From Qipengyuania vulgaris (GTDB lineage Bacteria > Pseudomonadota > Alphaproteobacteria > Sphingomonadales > Sphingomonadaceae), in NCBI RefSeq assembly GCF_009827325.1, contig NZ_WTYC01000007.1, forward strand, positions 1-64,000: DNA of 64,000 bases, given 5' to 3'. The notes beneath the pieces were generated by a model, which had not been told where the DNA came from, made no database searches, and saw nothing but the letters and a program-made list of their open reading frames with translations. A program made the translations under genes and the position numbers. Positions 1-8,424 of the stretch are shown one piece after another. Position 1 is the stretch's first letter, and each line of letters begins with the position of its first letter.

Positions 1-629
1 TGCTGCTCGGCGGCGACGGCATCGACACGCTCTCGGGCAATTCCGGCTTCGACCGCATCTATGGCGGCAGTGGCGGCGACATCATCTCCGGCGGCGCCGA
101 CCGCGACCTGTTGTTCGGTGAAGGGGGCGACGACACCATCTCGGGCGATGGCGGGAACGACCTCCTGCAAGGCCACAATGGCGAGGATGTGCTCGATGGA
201 GGGGCCGGCAACGATGTCGTCAACGGCGGCGCGGGTAACGACACTCTGCTGGGCGGTGACGGCGACGATATCCTGATCGGCAACTGGGGCATCGACACGA
301 TGACCGGCGGTACGGGCGCGGACACCTTCCTCTTCAAGGCAGGCCATACGGGCAGCTACGCGCACCTTGCCGACACCATCCTCGACTTCAGCCAGGCCGA
401 TGGCGACATTATCGACCTCTCGCAGATCGATGCGCTTGCAGGCGGAGGTGACGATGCCTTCGCGTTCATCGGCGATGCAGCCTTCTCCGGCACGGCAGGC
501 GAACTGCGGTACACCGCCACCGAGAATGGCCTGATGGTCGAAGGCGACACCGATGGCGATGGCGTGGCCGATCTCCTCATTGCAGTCGATGGCCTCGCCG
601 ATCTGACGATGGACGACTTCGTCTTGTAG
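1..629 (+). CDS. RTX calcium-binding repeat protein, C-terminal part (5' end outside window)
   Basis: The reading frame is open from the window edge (frame starting at base 3) to TAG at 627-629, so only the last 208 or so codons are visible. The first ~110 residues are tandem RTX nonapeptides of the GGxGxDxLx type (for example GGAGNDVVNG, GGAGNDTLLG, GGDGDDILIG), which bind calcium and fold into a beta-roll after export. They are followed by a serralysin-type C-terminal domain (DTFLFKAG, then DTILDFSQADGDIIDLS) and the tail MDDFVL; an acidic residue followed by hydrophobics at the extreme C-terminus is typical of type I (ABC/MFP/TolC) secretion signals. The activity of the missing N-terminal part (protease, lipase, adhesin) cannot be told from here, and no type I exporter genes are in the window. 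Confidence 0.9.
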   Translation, partial: LLGGDGIDTLSGNSGFDRIYGGSGGDIISGGADRDLLFGEGGDDTISGDGGNDLLQGHNGEDVLDGGAGNDVVNGGAGNDTLLGGDGDDILIGNWGIDTMTGGTGADTFLFKAGHTGSYAHLADTILDFSQADGDIIDLSQIDALAGGGDDAFAFIGDAAFSGTAGELRYTATENGLMVEGDTDGDGVADLLIAVDGLADLTMDDFVL

Positions 630-700
630 CGACCCGACTACCGACCGCGTTCGTGCCTCTCGGTCGATCAGTCGGCTGTATTTGGCAGCATTCGTCTTAG

Positions 701-745
701 ACGGAGAAGTTAACGGGTCTTGCGATTTCGTTAACTTTTCTCCGT
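701..745. promoter_or_regulatory. Inverted repeat with GTTAAC cores between RTX gene and diguanylate cyclase
   Basis: ACGGAGAAGTTAAC (701-714) is mirrored by GTTAACTTTTCTCCGT (730-745), differing by two extra bases in the right arm, with a 15-nt spacer. No T-run follows on the + strand, so it is a weak candidate for a terminator of the RTX gene. Its two GTTAAC palindromes about 20 bp apart would also suit a dimeric repressor or activator site for the downstream cyclase gene. The function is not established. Confidence 0.45.
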
Positions 746-833
746 TACCTTGCTGCGACGAAGGGGAGGCATCAAGGGATCCAAATTGGCTGCGCATCCG
801 CAACCTACCGCCGGCTCGCGACCGGGCGCGCGC

Positions 834-1958
834 ATGACTGTCGATCCACACAAGGTACGACAGGAGTCGATGATCGCCATGCTCGAGCGCGAGCATCGGT
901 CGCTGACCTCAAGCTTCCTTGCGCTTGCGCTGCTGGCCGTGGCTTTCGCGTTCTTTCCCAACAAACTGACCATGTACGCACTGTTGACGCTCAGGCTGGC
1001 CTCCTTTGCTTTCACGCGCCGGGCGGCATCCGCACTCGAAAACGCGGTCCGCAAAAGGCGCGAATCCGCTTCGCCCCAACGAACAATGATTATCGCCATG
1101 GCCCTGACGGGCATCACATTGGGGTTGATGCTTTTGCCTCCCCCTGCTGATACGCCTTTTGCCGCCGTTCAGATGGTGCGGGCCGTAATACTGATAGCAG
1201 TCGCCCTGATCGCTGTTACGCTGGCGGCTATGCCCGCTCCGCGCGATGCCATGCTGGCGAGTTTCTTCGTGACCACCTGTTCGCTGTCGCTTGTCGAGCC
1301 CCAACTGGCAAACCCTGCCATTTGGCTGGTTGCCGCAATAATCTGTCTAGGTATTCGGACCTACGCTTCCAGCACCGGCCACCATATCGTGGCTGCGGCC
1401 GAAGTGCTGGTCGAAAAGCGCCAGCTTTCGGAAGATCTCTCCATAGCGCTGGCACGTGCCGAATACCTTGGCTCGCGCGACGCGCTCACCGGCCTTGGAA
1501 ACCGGCGTAAGCTGTTCGAACAGCGCGAAACCGGATGTGCCGATGAATCGCGCCATGTCCTGATGATAGATCTCGATCGGTTCAAGACCATCAATGACGA
1601 CTTCGGGCACTCGGTTGGCGACCGCGTTCTGGTGGCTGCTGCCGATATCATTCGCGAGAGACTGGCTCAGGCGGGTTCTTCCGACGACCTCGCCTTCCGG
1701 CTTGGTGGCGAGGAATTTCTCGTTATCCTGAACCAGGACGACGGCGCTGCAGCACGTCTGTTTGCCGAGGATCTCAGATTGGAAATCGCTGACATCCGTT
1801 CGCGTGAAAAGGGGTTGGAAGGCGCGACCATATCGGCCTCGATCGGAATCGCGAGATGGCAACCGGGCGAAGAGTTCGACGATGTCCTCCAGCGCAGCGA
1901 CGCGGCCTGCTATATGGCAAAGAACACAGGCCGCAATCGCGTGCGCGCCGCCGCCTGA
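834..1958 (+). CDS. Membrane-anchored diguanylate cyclase (GGDEF domain)
   Basis: 374 residues. It makes the second messenger cyclic di-GMP from two GTP. The N-terminal half is hydrophobic, with about five or six membrane segments between residues 25 and 178, and no recognisable sensor domain. The GGDEF domain starts near residue 216 (DALTGLGNRR) and carries the active-site motif GGEEF at 291-295, so it should be catalytically competent. The product-inhibition I-site (RxxD upstream of GGEEF) is not conserved: the Arg position is Ser282. I chose ATG 834; an in-frame TTG at 750 would add 28 residues of low-complexity sequence, and neither start has a clear ribosome-binding site. The gene appears monocistronic. 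Confidence 0.9.
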   Translation: MTVDPHKVRQESMIAMLEREHRSLTSSFLALALLAVAFAFFPNKLTMYALLTLRLASFAFTRRAASALENAVRKRRESASPQRTMIIAMALTGITLGLMLLPPPADTPFAAVQMVRAVILIAVALIAVTLAAMPAPRDAMLASFFVTTCSLSLVEPQLANPAIWLVAAIICLGIRTYASSTGHHIVAAAEVLVEKRQLSEDLSIALARAEYLGSRDALTGLGNRRKLFEQRETGCADESRHVLMIDLDRFKTINDDFGHSVGDRVLVAAADIIRERLAQAGSSDDLAFRLGGEEFLVILNQDDGAAARLFAEDLRLEIADIRSREKGLEGATISASIGIARWQPGEEFDDVLQRSDAACYMAKNTGRNRVRAAA

Positions 1959-2146
1959 AACGCCACGGCCGGACCGCCACGTGTGGCGCACGAACGGTGA
2001 AGCGTGGACCCGATCACCCCTCCCACCCGTTGACTAGATATACCGGGCCCGATGCCTGCAACCCAAGCGCATGCATTTTAGAGGCTCATCCGCGGGACAG
2101 AGATTCCTGCGGCATGGAACATCTAGTAATGAGGCGCACGACATTC

Positions 2147-3073
2147 ATGTCAGACAAGCAGAACAGAAAATCGGGCGCGCCAGCCGACCTTTCCCGCATT
2201 GCTCCTCCATCGAAGATCTCTATCCAGAGCGAACGACTGAAGGCGCTCATGGCGGAAGTCGATCGGCCGCTCGACAGCGAAAAATGGACTTCGACACCCC
2301 ATGCGGGTGAACAAAAAGGCGCAGGCTCGTTGCTTTCGCGGATCCGCAGGCATCGGAAGCACCGTGAGGATTTGAAACGTGCGCGGCGTGCCGCGGGCAA
2401 GGTGTACAGTGTCAAACCGAACCTTTCGACGCGCAAGCGCGCATCGCTTTTGATGGGTGTCGGTGCCATGAGCCTTGCTGCATTCACCGGCACTCCGGGT
2501 CAGAAGACGAATTCACGGAAGAACGATCACATCGAAATGGCGCTGTCGGCCTCCGAAGGTGTGCGCAAACCCGCCTCGCTTTTCAAGGCGAGCGACCAGT
2601 TCAAGCAGGCACTGATCGAGGAAGAAGGCGTACGCTACACCGTATATCGCGACGTTGCGGGCTATCCCACTGTGGGCATCGGCCACCTCATCAGGCCAGC
2701 CGACAAACTCCGCCTCGGAGACCGTATCAGCGACCAGCAGGCGCTCGATTTTCTTGACCAGGATCTCGCCATCGCCGAGCGCGGCGTGCGCATTCTGGTG
2801 GGCGATCTCCCGCTGCACCAGCATGAATTCGATGCCTTGCTCGACCTTGTATACAATGTTGGGCTCGGAAACGTATCGCAAAGCGAAAGTCCGCGGCTGA
2901 ACGCGGCGATCCAATCGCGTGATTACGATGCGATTTCGGACGAATTGAACTATACTCATGCTGGCGGCAGGGTGGCACGCGGGCTGGAGTTCCGGTCCGA
3001 ACGCCGCGAACAGATTTTCCTGGATGCGTCATACGAAGATCCGCGCGAAACCGGTTCTTCAAACCTGTCCTAA
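2147..3073 (+). CDS. T4-type lysozyme (glycoside hydrolase 24) with N-terminal membrane anchor
   Basis: 308 residues. Predicted muramidase cleaving the MurNAc-GlcNAc bond of peptidoglycan. The catalytic module occupies the C-terminal half: Glu160, Asp169 and Thr175 reproduce the Glu-Asp-Thr triad of T4 lysozyme with the same spacing (9 and 6 residues), inside EEGVRYTVYRD and GYPTVGIGHL. It is preceded by about 95 basic, charged residues and one hydrophobic segment (about 100-116), so the enzyme is probably anchored in the inner membrane with its catalytic domain in the periplasm. Start codon uncertain: ATG 2147 is used, with ATG 2129 and 2114 also in frame. No holin, spanin or other phage gene is adjacent, so this is either a domesticated endolysin or a cell-wall remodelling enzyme. 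Confidence 0.88.
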   Translation: MSDKQNRKSGAPADLSRIAPPSKISIQSERLKALMAEVDRPLDSEKWTSTPHAGEQKGAGSLLSRIRRHRKHREDLKRARRAAGKVYSVKPNLSTRKRASLLMGVGAMSLAAFTGTPGQKTNSRKNDHIEMALSASEGVRKPASLFKASDQFKQALIEEEGVRYTVYRDVAGYPTVGIGHLIRPADKLRLGDRISDQQALDFLDQDLAIAERGVRILVGDLPLHQHEFDALLDLVYNVGLGNVSQSESPRLNAAIQSRDYDAISDELNYTHAGGRVARGLEFRSERREQIFLDASYEDPRETGSSNLS

Positions 3074-3132
3074 GGTGTAATTCCAGGCCGACATCAACTT
3101 TCCGTGCCTCCGCCGCACGCCAGACCGTATAA

Positions 3133-3675
3133 ATGAGCCACCGCCTCTTCTTCGCAATCCGTCCGCCCGCCTCGGTCCGCGATGCTATTATCGATATCGA
3201 GGCCGAGATCGATAACGCCCGCTGGCAGGATGAAGACCAGTTGCATCTCACGCTGCGCTACATCGGCGATGTCGAAACGCATCTTGCGGACGATCTGGCG
3301 GATGCGGCCGCATCGCTCCGCTTCGATCCATTCGAACTGCGCGTTGCGGGGTGCGGTCACTTCGAGAAAAAGGGCAGACCTACTTCGGTATGGGCAGGAA
3401 TAGCGCCGAGCGAGCCTCTTGTCCGGCTACAGCGGAAACTGGAGCAAATCTGCGTCAAATGCGGCCTCCCCGCCGAGACCCGTAAGTTCGCGCCCCATAT
3501 TACCGTGGCGAGGCTCAACAGCTCGAGCGAAAGCCCTGCGCCCTTTCTTGCACGCCATGCCGGGCTCGACCTTGGCCCGTGGACGGTCGATAGCTATATC
3601 CTTTACCAAAGCCACTTGCGGGACCAGGGCTCGCTCTACGAACCCATCCTCACCTACCAAGCCGCAAACCAATGA
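3133..3675 (+). CDS. thpR: RNA 2',3'-cyclic phosphodiesterase (LigT/ThpR family)
   Basis: 180 residues, the usual family length. Members of the 2H phosphoesterase family open 2',3'-cyclic phosphates at RNA ends and can join tRNA halves through 2'-5' bonds in vitro. Both signature histidine motifs are present: HLT at 38-40 (in QLHLTLRYIG) and HIT at 122-124 (in PHITVARL). The stop codon overlaps the start of the next gene (ATGA, 3672-3675), so the two are translationally coupled. The in vivo RNA substrate is unknown for the family. Confidence 0.93.
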   Translation: MSHRLFFAIRPPASVRDAIIDIEAEIDNARWQDEDQLHLTLRYIGDVETHLADDLADAAASLRFDPFELRVAGCGHFEKKGRPTSVWAGIAPSEPLVRLQRKLEQICVKCGLPAETRKFAPHITVARLNSSSESPAPFLARHAGLDLGPWTVDSYILYQSHLRDQGSLYEPILTYQAANQ

Positions 3676-4319
3676 TCGCGAACCGCTTGAAATCTTCCTC
3701 GACGCTCCTGCTGGGCGCCCTCGCCTGCTCGTGTTCGCCCGTTTCGAGCGAGACGAAGTCGGGGGATGCTGCCCGGCAGGAACTGCTTGAAACCGTTGAA
3801 GCGCAGGCCAGCCCCGATCCCGGCGAGAACTGCCTCCTGATGGTATGGTCCGAGCAGGACGATCCGAATATCGAATTCGACCGTGCCAACGATGCCGTGA
3901 AAGGCGGCGCGATTTCCTGCGCTACAGGCGCGAGCCCGAGCCAGTTCGAAGCTGCCATTTCGGCCCTGCGAGAAGCTGCGCGCAGCGGCGACAGGGCGCG
4001 GATCCTCGAACAGGTCGGCATACCGCTGCTCTACATCGACGAGGATGGCGAGCGCCGGGAACTGAGCGAGGACCAGATAGATTCCCTGTTCGACGAGGTG
4101 TTCGACGAAACTTTGCTCGACATGCTGCAACGTCTCGACCTGTCCCAGATGACCGTCGAGAAGGATCAGGGTGCCTTTTTCGAACTCGGCTCGCTCTGGC
4201 TGGTGGTCGACGACAGCGGGCAGCCCCGCGTGATGACCGTCAATCGCCAGGCGCTGGACGAAGCCGCGGCAACGGCGCGCGACCAGGCTGAACGCGGAGC
4301 GGGCGAACCTCTCGATTGA
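3672..4319 (+). CDS. Exported protein of unknown function, probable lipoprotein
   Basis: 215 residues. I do not recognise a domain. The N-terminus has a basic start, a hydrophobic run and cysteines at 19 and 21 (GALACSCS), which resembles a lipobox but is not canonical at position -3, so it may be a lipoprotein or a cleaved periplasmic protein. The mature part is acidic and helical-looking, with Cys78/Cys84-type pairs that could form a disulphide. It overlaps thpR by 4 nt and probably shares its transcript. An 154-bp gap separates it from the peptidase gene downstream. Confidence 0.72.
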   Translation: MIANRLKSSSTLLLGALACSCSPVSSETKSGDAARQELLETVEAQASPDPGENCLLMVWSEQDDPNIEFDRANDAVKGGAISCATGASPSQFEAAISALREAARSGDRARILEQVGIPLLYIDEDGERRELSEDQIDSLFDEVFDETLLDMLQRLDLSQMTVEKDQGAFFELGSLWLVVDDSGQPRVMTVNRQALDEAAATARDQAERGAGEPLD

Positions 4320-4417
4320 TCCATACCCGTCATTCGTAGACGAAAATAGCCCGTTCGACCGTCACCGCTTGCTTGCATCGGGCCATTCAGTCTGGTGCAA
4401 TGGTCGCAAATGCAACC

Positions 4418-4437
4418 AACGCACATGTCAGTGCGTT
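4418..4437 (+). promoter_or_regulatory. Perfect 7-bp hairpin in the peptidase gene leader
   Basis: AACGCAC (4418-4424) and GTGCGTT (4431-4437) form a perfect stem with a 6-nt loop, 36 bp before the peptidase start codon. It could be an operator or a leader hairpin; there is no T-run after it. Confidence 0.35.
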
Positions 4438-4473
4438 AGCATTGAAGCGTTCGTTATTATTACTGGAGAGACC

Positions 4474-6744
4474 ATGAAGGCCCATATCCTGGCCACGACA
4501 GCCGCAGCCGCCCTACTTTCAGCCTGCACCACCGCACCCGGGGGAGAAATCGAGCCGATGGCCGATGCCGATGTCAGCGATTCCGCAGATATTCCCGAAG
4601 GTACGGGGTATTTCGCTTCCGAAAGCTCGCTTCCCTTCCACGCGCCCGATTTCACCAAGATTTCGGAAGACGATTACATCCCTGCCTTCGAGCAGGGCAT
4701 GGCAATCCAGCGGGCCGAAGTGCAGGCGATCATCGACAATCCCGCCGCTCCGACTTTCGACAATACCATCGTCGCGCTGGAAAAGTCCGGCCAGATGCTC
4801 GGCCGCGTGGGAACGGTCTTCTTCGCCCTGACCGGTTCGAACACGACCGACCGACTCGACGAAATCAACACCGACATCAGCCCCAGGCTTTCCGCGCATT
4901 CGGACAGCATTTCGCTCAATCCCGAACTCTTCGCGCGGGTCAAGGCAGTCTATGACAACCGTGCGGCAATGGCGATGACGCCCGAAGATGCCGCCCTGCT
5001 CGAAGATACGTATGAAGGCATGGTCCACGCGGGTGCGATGTTGACCGATGCCCAACGTGAACGCGTGAAGGCGATCAATACCGAACTGTCGACGGTCACG
5101 ACCGAATTCAGCCAGCTCGCCCGCAACGCGATGAGCGAGCAGACGGTGTTCTTCGACACCCGTGCCGAACTGGCCGGCCTGTCCGATTCCGACATCCAGT
5201 CGGCTGCGGATCTCGCGGCCGAAAAGGGCCAGCCGGGCAAATTCGCCATCGCGCTTCAGAACACAACGCAGCAGCCGCTCCTGCCGAGCATGGAAAACCG
5301 CGCTGCGCGCGAGAAGCTGTTCAAGGCAAGCTATAACCGCGCCGACGGCACCACATCCATCGACACTCGTCCGCTGGTCGCCAAGATTGCTGCTCTCCGC
5401 GCCGAAAAGGCCGCCCTGTTCGGCGAACCCGACTGGGCGAGCTACACCATGTACGACCGCATGGTGGATTCCCCGCAGGCCGCACTCGACTTCATGAGCC
5501 AGATGGTCCCTGCCCTCGCCGCGACACAGCGCCGCGAAGCCGCCTTGCTGAACGAAAAAATCCGCGAGGAAGGCGAGAACTTCGACGTCCAGCCGTGGGA
5601 CTGGTATCGTTATGCCAACATGGTCAAGGCCGAGCGTTACGAGGTCGATGACGATGAGGTGATGCAGTATTTCCAGCTCGAAAAGGTGCTGGAAGACGGC
5701 GTCTTCTACATGGCCAACAAGCTTTATGGCCTGAACTTCGAGCGCCGCACGGACATTCCCGTCTATCATCCCGATGTGTGGACCTATACGGTGTTCGATC
5801 GCGACGGCAGCGAACTCGGCCTGTTCTACTTCGACCCGTTCCAGCGCCCTTCGAAGCGCGGCGGGGCATGGATGAGTAATTTCGTCGACCAGAGTTTCCT
5901 CTGGAACAACAAGCCGGTAATCTACAATGTTCTTAACATTCCGAAGGCACCGGCAGGCGAGCCGCAACTGGTAAGCTTCGACTGGGTCAACACGACCTTC
6001 CACGAGTTCGGCCACGCACTACATGGTTTCTTCGCGAACCAGAAATATCCGAGCCTGTCGGGTACGGCCACAGCGCGCGACTTCGTGGAATACCCGAGCC
6101 AGGTCCACGAAATGTGGATGACACATCCGGAAGTGCTGGCGAACTACGCCAAGCACTATGAAACCGGTGAGACGATCCCGACCGAGCTGGTCGAGAAAAT
6201 AGAAGCGGCTAGCAAGTTCAACCAGGGTTATGATTTCGGCGAAGTGGTCGAGGCCGCCCTGCTCGACATGAAATGGCATGCGCTGACGGCCGATCAGGCT
6301 GCAGCTATCGACATGCCGGAGGAAGTCTCTGCCTATCAGGCACAGGCACTGTCCGAACTCGGCCTCGAAGTGGCTCTGGTTCCTCCGCGTTACCGGACCA
6401 GCTACTTCAACCACATCTTCTCGTCGCCGGCAGGCTATAGCGCAGGCTATTACAGCTATCTGTGGACGCAGATGCTCGACCATGACAGCCGCAACTGGTT
6501 CCGCGAGAACGGCGGGCTGACGCGCGAGAATGGCGATCATTATCGCGAAACCGTGCTCAGCCGCGGCGGCACGATGGATTACGGCGAAATGTACCGCAAT
6601 TTCGCGGGCCGCGATCCGAACGTGCGCTACATGCTCGAAGCGCTGGGTCTGGTCGCAAGCAGCGGCGAAGACGAGAACGCAACGCCCGGTGCCAGCGACG
6701 GAGCCCTTCCGCCCGAGACAGTCGGTAGCGGTTCAGGCGAGTAA
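4474..6744 (+). CDS. dcp: M3-family zinc metallopeptidase (peptidyl-dipeptidase Dcp type), lipoprotein
   Basis: 756 residues. Thimet-oligopeptidase family enzymes cut short peptides; Dcp removes C-terminal dipeptides. The zinc site is complete: HEFGH at 510-514 and the third ligand Glu539, exactly 25 residues after the last His, as in M3 peptidases. The mature protein begins at a canonical lipobox (LLSAC, Cys18), so unlike cytoplasmic E. coli Dcp it is predicted to be a lipid-anchored envelope enzyme. ATG 4474 is preceded by GGAGAG at 4465-4470; an upstream in-frame extension to 4369 lacks support because it would bury the signal peptide. The C-terminus ends in a Ser/Gly/Pro/Glu-rich tail. 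The gene runs convergently into btuD with one base between the stop codons. Confidence 0.93.
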   Translation: MKAHILATTAAAALLSACTTAPGGEIEPMADADVSDSADIPEGTGYFASESSLPFHAPDFTKISEDDYIPAFEQGMAIQRAEVQAIIDNPAAPTFDNTIVALEKSGQMLGRVGTVFFALTGSNTTDRLDEINTDISPRLSAHSDSISLNPELFARVKAVYDNRAAMAMTPEDAALLEDTYEGMVHAGAMLTDAQRERVKAINTELSTVTTEFSQLARNAMSEQTVFFDTRAELAGLSDSDIQSAADLAAEKGQPGKFAIALQNTTQQPLLPSMENRAAREKLFKASYNRADGTTSIDTRPLVAKIAALRAEKAALFGEPDWASYTMYDRMVDSPQAALDFMSQMVPALAATQRREAALLNEKIREEGENFDVQPWDWYRYANMVKAERYEVDDDEVMQYFQLEKVLEDGVFYMANKLYGLNFERRTDIPVYHPDVWTYTVFDRDGSELGLFYFDPFQRPSKRGGAWMSNFVDQSFLWNNKPVIYNVLNIPKAPAGEPQLVSFDWVNTTFHEFGHALHGFFANQKYPSLSGTATARDFVEYPSQVHEMWMTHPEVLANYAKHYETGETIPTELVEKIEAASKFNQGYDFGEVVEAALLDMKWHALTADQAAAIDMPEEVSAYQAQALSELGLEVALVPPRYRTSYFNHIFSSPAGYSAGYYSYLWTQMLDHDSRNWFRENGGLTRENGDHYRETVLSRGGTMDYGEMYRNFAGRDPNVRYMLEALGLVASSGEDENATPGASDGALPPETVGSGSGE

Positions 6745-6745
6745 A

Positions 6746-7474
6746 TCAGCCGGTAATCAGCGCCCGCGCGCCCGGATCGCCGATCCAGCGCGCGGGAACG
6801 CCCCAGACGCGCTCGACCACCCGTTGGTCGAGCGCGTTTTCGCATGCGCCCTCCGCTGCGATCTTGCCCCGGTCGAGGACGATCACGCGGTCCGCATGGT
6901 TCATCGCATGGGCCAGATCGTGGAGAACGACGACCACTCCCACACCCCGCCCAGCGGTGGCGCTCAGGTGCCGGATCAGCGCAAGCTGGTGCGCAATGTC
7001 GAGCGCGGCAAGCGGCTCGTCGGCGAGAATCCATTCCGGCTGTCCGGCCAGAACGCGTGCGAGGAGAACCCGTGCCGTCTCGCCGCCCGACAGGGTCTGG
7101 GCGCGGCGCTCGGCGAATTGCGCGGCATCGACGGCGTCCAGCGCCGCATCGACAGGACCGGCAAGCGTATCTCCATGCGGCATCCGGCCCAGCGCGACGA
7201 GGCTGCGAACCGAAACGTCCCAGGCGATTTCATGCGCCTGCGGGAGATAGCCGAGCCGTTTCGCCCGTTCGCGCGGCTTGATCTGTGAAAGGTCGGTTCC
7301 GCCCAGCGAAACCGTCCCGCTGTCCGGCGACAACAGGCCGGCCATTGCTTCGAGAAGCGTGGACTTTCCCGCACCGTTCGGACCGCATATCGCGGTGATG
7401 GTGCCGGGTTCGAGCGCAAGCGAAATGTCTTCGATGCGGTTGCCGACCGTCAATCCTGAGGTCTCCAGCATCAT
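6746..7474 (-). CDS. btuD: Vitamin B12 ABC transporter, ATP-binding protein
   Basis: 242 residues. ATPase subunit that powers corrinoid import through BtuC. Walker A GPNGAGKS at 31-38, Q-loop YLPQ near 77-79, signature LSGGE at 128-132, and Walker B with catalytic Glu (WILADEP, D152-E153) are all intact. It belongs to the FecE/HmuV/BtuD group of importer ATPases; sequence alone does not separate iron-siderophore from B12 systems, and the B12 assignment rests on the riboswitch that leads this operon. Start ATG 7474 overlaps the btuC stop (ATGA). It is the last gene of the operon. Confidence 0.88.
   Translation of the reverse strand: MMLETSGLTVGNRIEDISLALEPGTITAICGPNGAGKSTLLEAMAGLLSPDSGTVSLGGTDLSQIKPRERAKRLGYLPQAHEIAWDVSVRSLVALGRMPHGDTLAGPVDAALDAVDAAQFAERRAQTLSGGETARVLLARVLAGQPEWILADEPLAALDIAHQLALIRHLSATAGRGVGVVVVLHDLAHAMNHADRVIVLDRGKIAAEGACENALDQRVVERVWGVPARWIGDPGARALITG
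6808..6840 (+). terminator. Intrinsic-terminator-like hairpin for the M3 peptidase gene, lying inside btuD
   Basis: CGCGCTCGACCA (6808-6819), a 5-nt loop, and the perfect complement TGGTCGAGCGCG (6825-6836) are followed by TTTT (6837-6840) on the + strand. It lies 64 bp downstream of the peptidase stop codon and has the form of a rho-independent terminator. The same bases encode the ALDQRVVER region near the C-terminus of BtuD on the other strand. Confidence 0.6.
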
Positions 7475-8424
7475 GCGAGCCCCCTGCGCATCCGCAGCAG
7501 CAACCAGAGGAAAAACGGGGCGCCGAGCAGGCTGAGCGCGATCCCGAGGCGCAGTTCGGTGACTAGAGGTAGAATCCGCACGAGGCTGTCGGCGACGAGC
7601 ACGAGCAGTGCTCCCGCTAGTGCGCTCGGAACGATCAGCTGCGAAGGCCTGCGGTCGGTCAGGGGGCGGACGAGATGGGGAACGATCAGACCAACGAAAC
7701 CGATGATCCCTGCCACCGCCACGCTGGCTCCGACGGTCAGCCCGATGCCGAGAATGAGCAGCCAGAGCAGGCGCGACGTGTCGATCCCCAGCGACCGCGC
7801 AACCGGCTCGCCCAGCGTGAGCGCATCGAGCGAACGTCCGGTGCGCCAGAGGAGCAGCACGCCGAGTGCGACCAGCGGCCCCGAGAGCCAGACTTCGCGC
7901 CAGCTGCGATCTGTCAGCGCGCCGTTGAGCCACAACACGATCTCGCTCATGGCGAAAGCGTTCGGCGCCATGCTGATGGCGAGCGCGGTCAAGGCTCCGG
8001 CGAGGCTCGCCACCATCAGGCCCGCGAGCGTGAACAAGGCAATACCGCCCGTCCGCCCGGCAATCGCAGCCAGCAGTGCCATGGCCCCGCCCGCGCCGAT
8101 CAGCGCGAAGAGCGGCAGCAGCCACGCACTCGCCGTATAGCCGAACCAGAGCGCGACCACCGCGCCCAGTGCTGCGCCGGGGGCGATACCGAACAGGCCG
8201 GGATCGGCCAGCGGGTTGCGGAGATAGCCCTGCATCGCAGCGCCCGCCGCGCCCAGTCCGCCGCCGACGATGATCGCGAGCACCGCGCGCGGAAGGCGCA
8301 GCTCGCCGAGGATCAGCGCGGCATTGGGAGTGGTCGCCGGGTCCAGCCACACACGGCCGGCCAGGAGCGAAAGCGGCAGGGCAAGCGCGAGGAGCAGGGC
8401 GAATACGAGCGTCGCGCGGTTCAC
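7471..8424 (-). CDS. btuC: Vitamin B12 ABC transporter, permease protein
   Basis: 317 residues, the normal size for FecCD-family permeases, with about ten hydrophobic segments. It forms the inner-membrane channel (as a dimer) for the corrinoid delivered by BtuF. Family hallmarks include the plug-like LxLGxxxARSLG-type stretch (LTLGEPVARSLG) that contacts the ATPase, and the loop IIGFVGLIVPHLVR. GTG 8424 is the likely start because it overlaps the btuF stop codon (GTGA); the longer open frame upstream reads through btuF. Confidence 0.9.
   Translation of the reverse strand: MNRATLVFALLLALALPLSLLAGRVWLDPATTPNAALILGELRLPRAVLAIIVGGGLGAAGAAMQGYLRNPLADPGLFGIAPGAALGAVVALWFGYTASAWLLPLFALIGAGGAMALLAAIAGRTGGIALFTLAGLMVASLAGALTALAISMAPNAFAMSEIVLWLNGALTDRSWREVWLSGPLVALGVLLLWRTGRSLDALTLGEPVARSLGIDTSRLLWLLILGIGLTVGASVAVAGIIGFVGLIVPHLVRPLTDRRPSQLIVPSALAGALLVLVADSLVRILPLVTELRLGIALSLLGAPFFLWLLLRMRRGLA

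Noticed and set aside
750..833. TTG 750 as start of the diguanylate cyclase
   Set aside because: Would add 28 Gly/Arg/Pro-rich residues without a ribosome-binding site and overlap the inverted repeat; ATG 834 is simpler.
4519..6015. 498-codon open frame opposite the M3 peptidase gene
   Set aside because: Antisense artefact; no recognisable domain and the sense gene has an intact zinc site.
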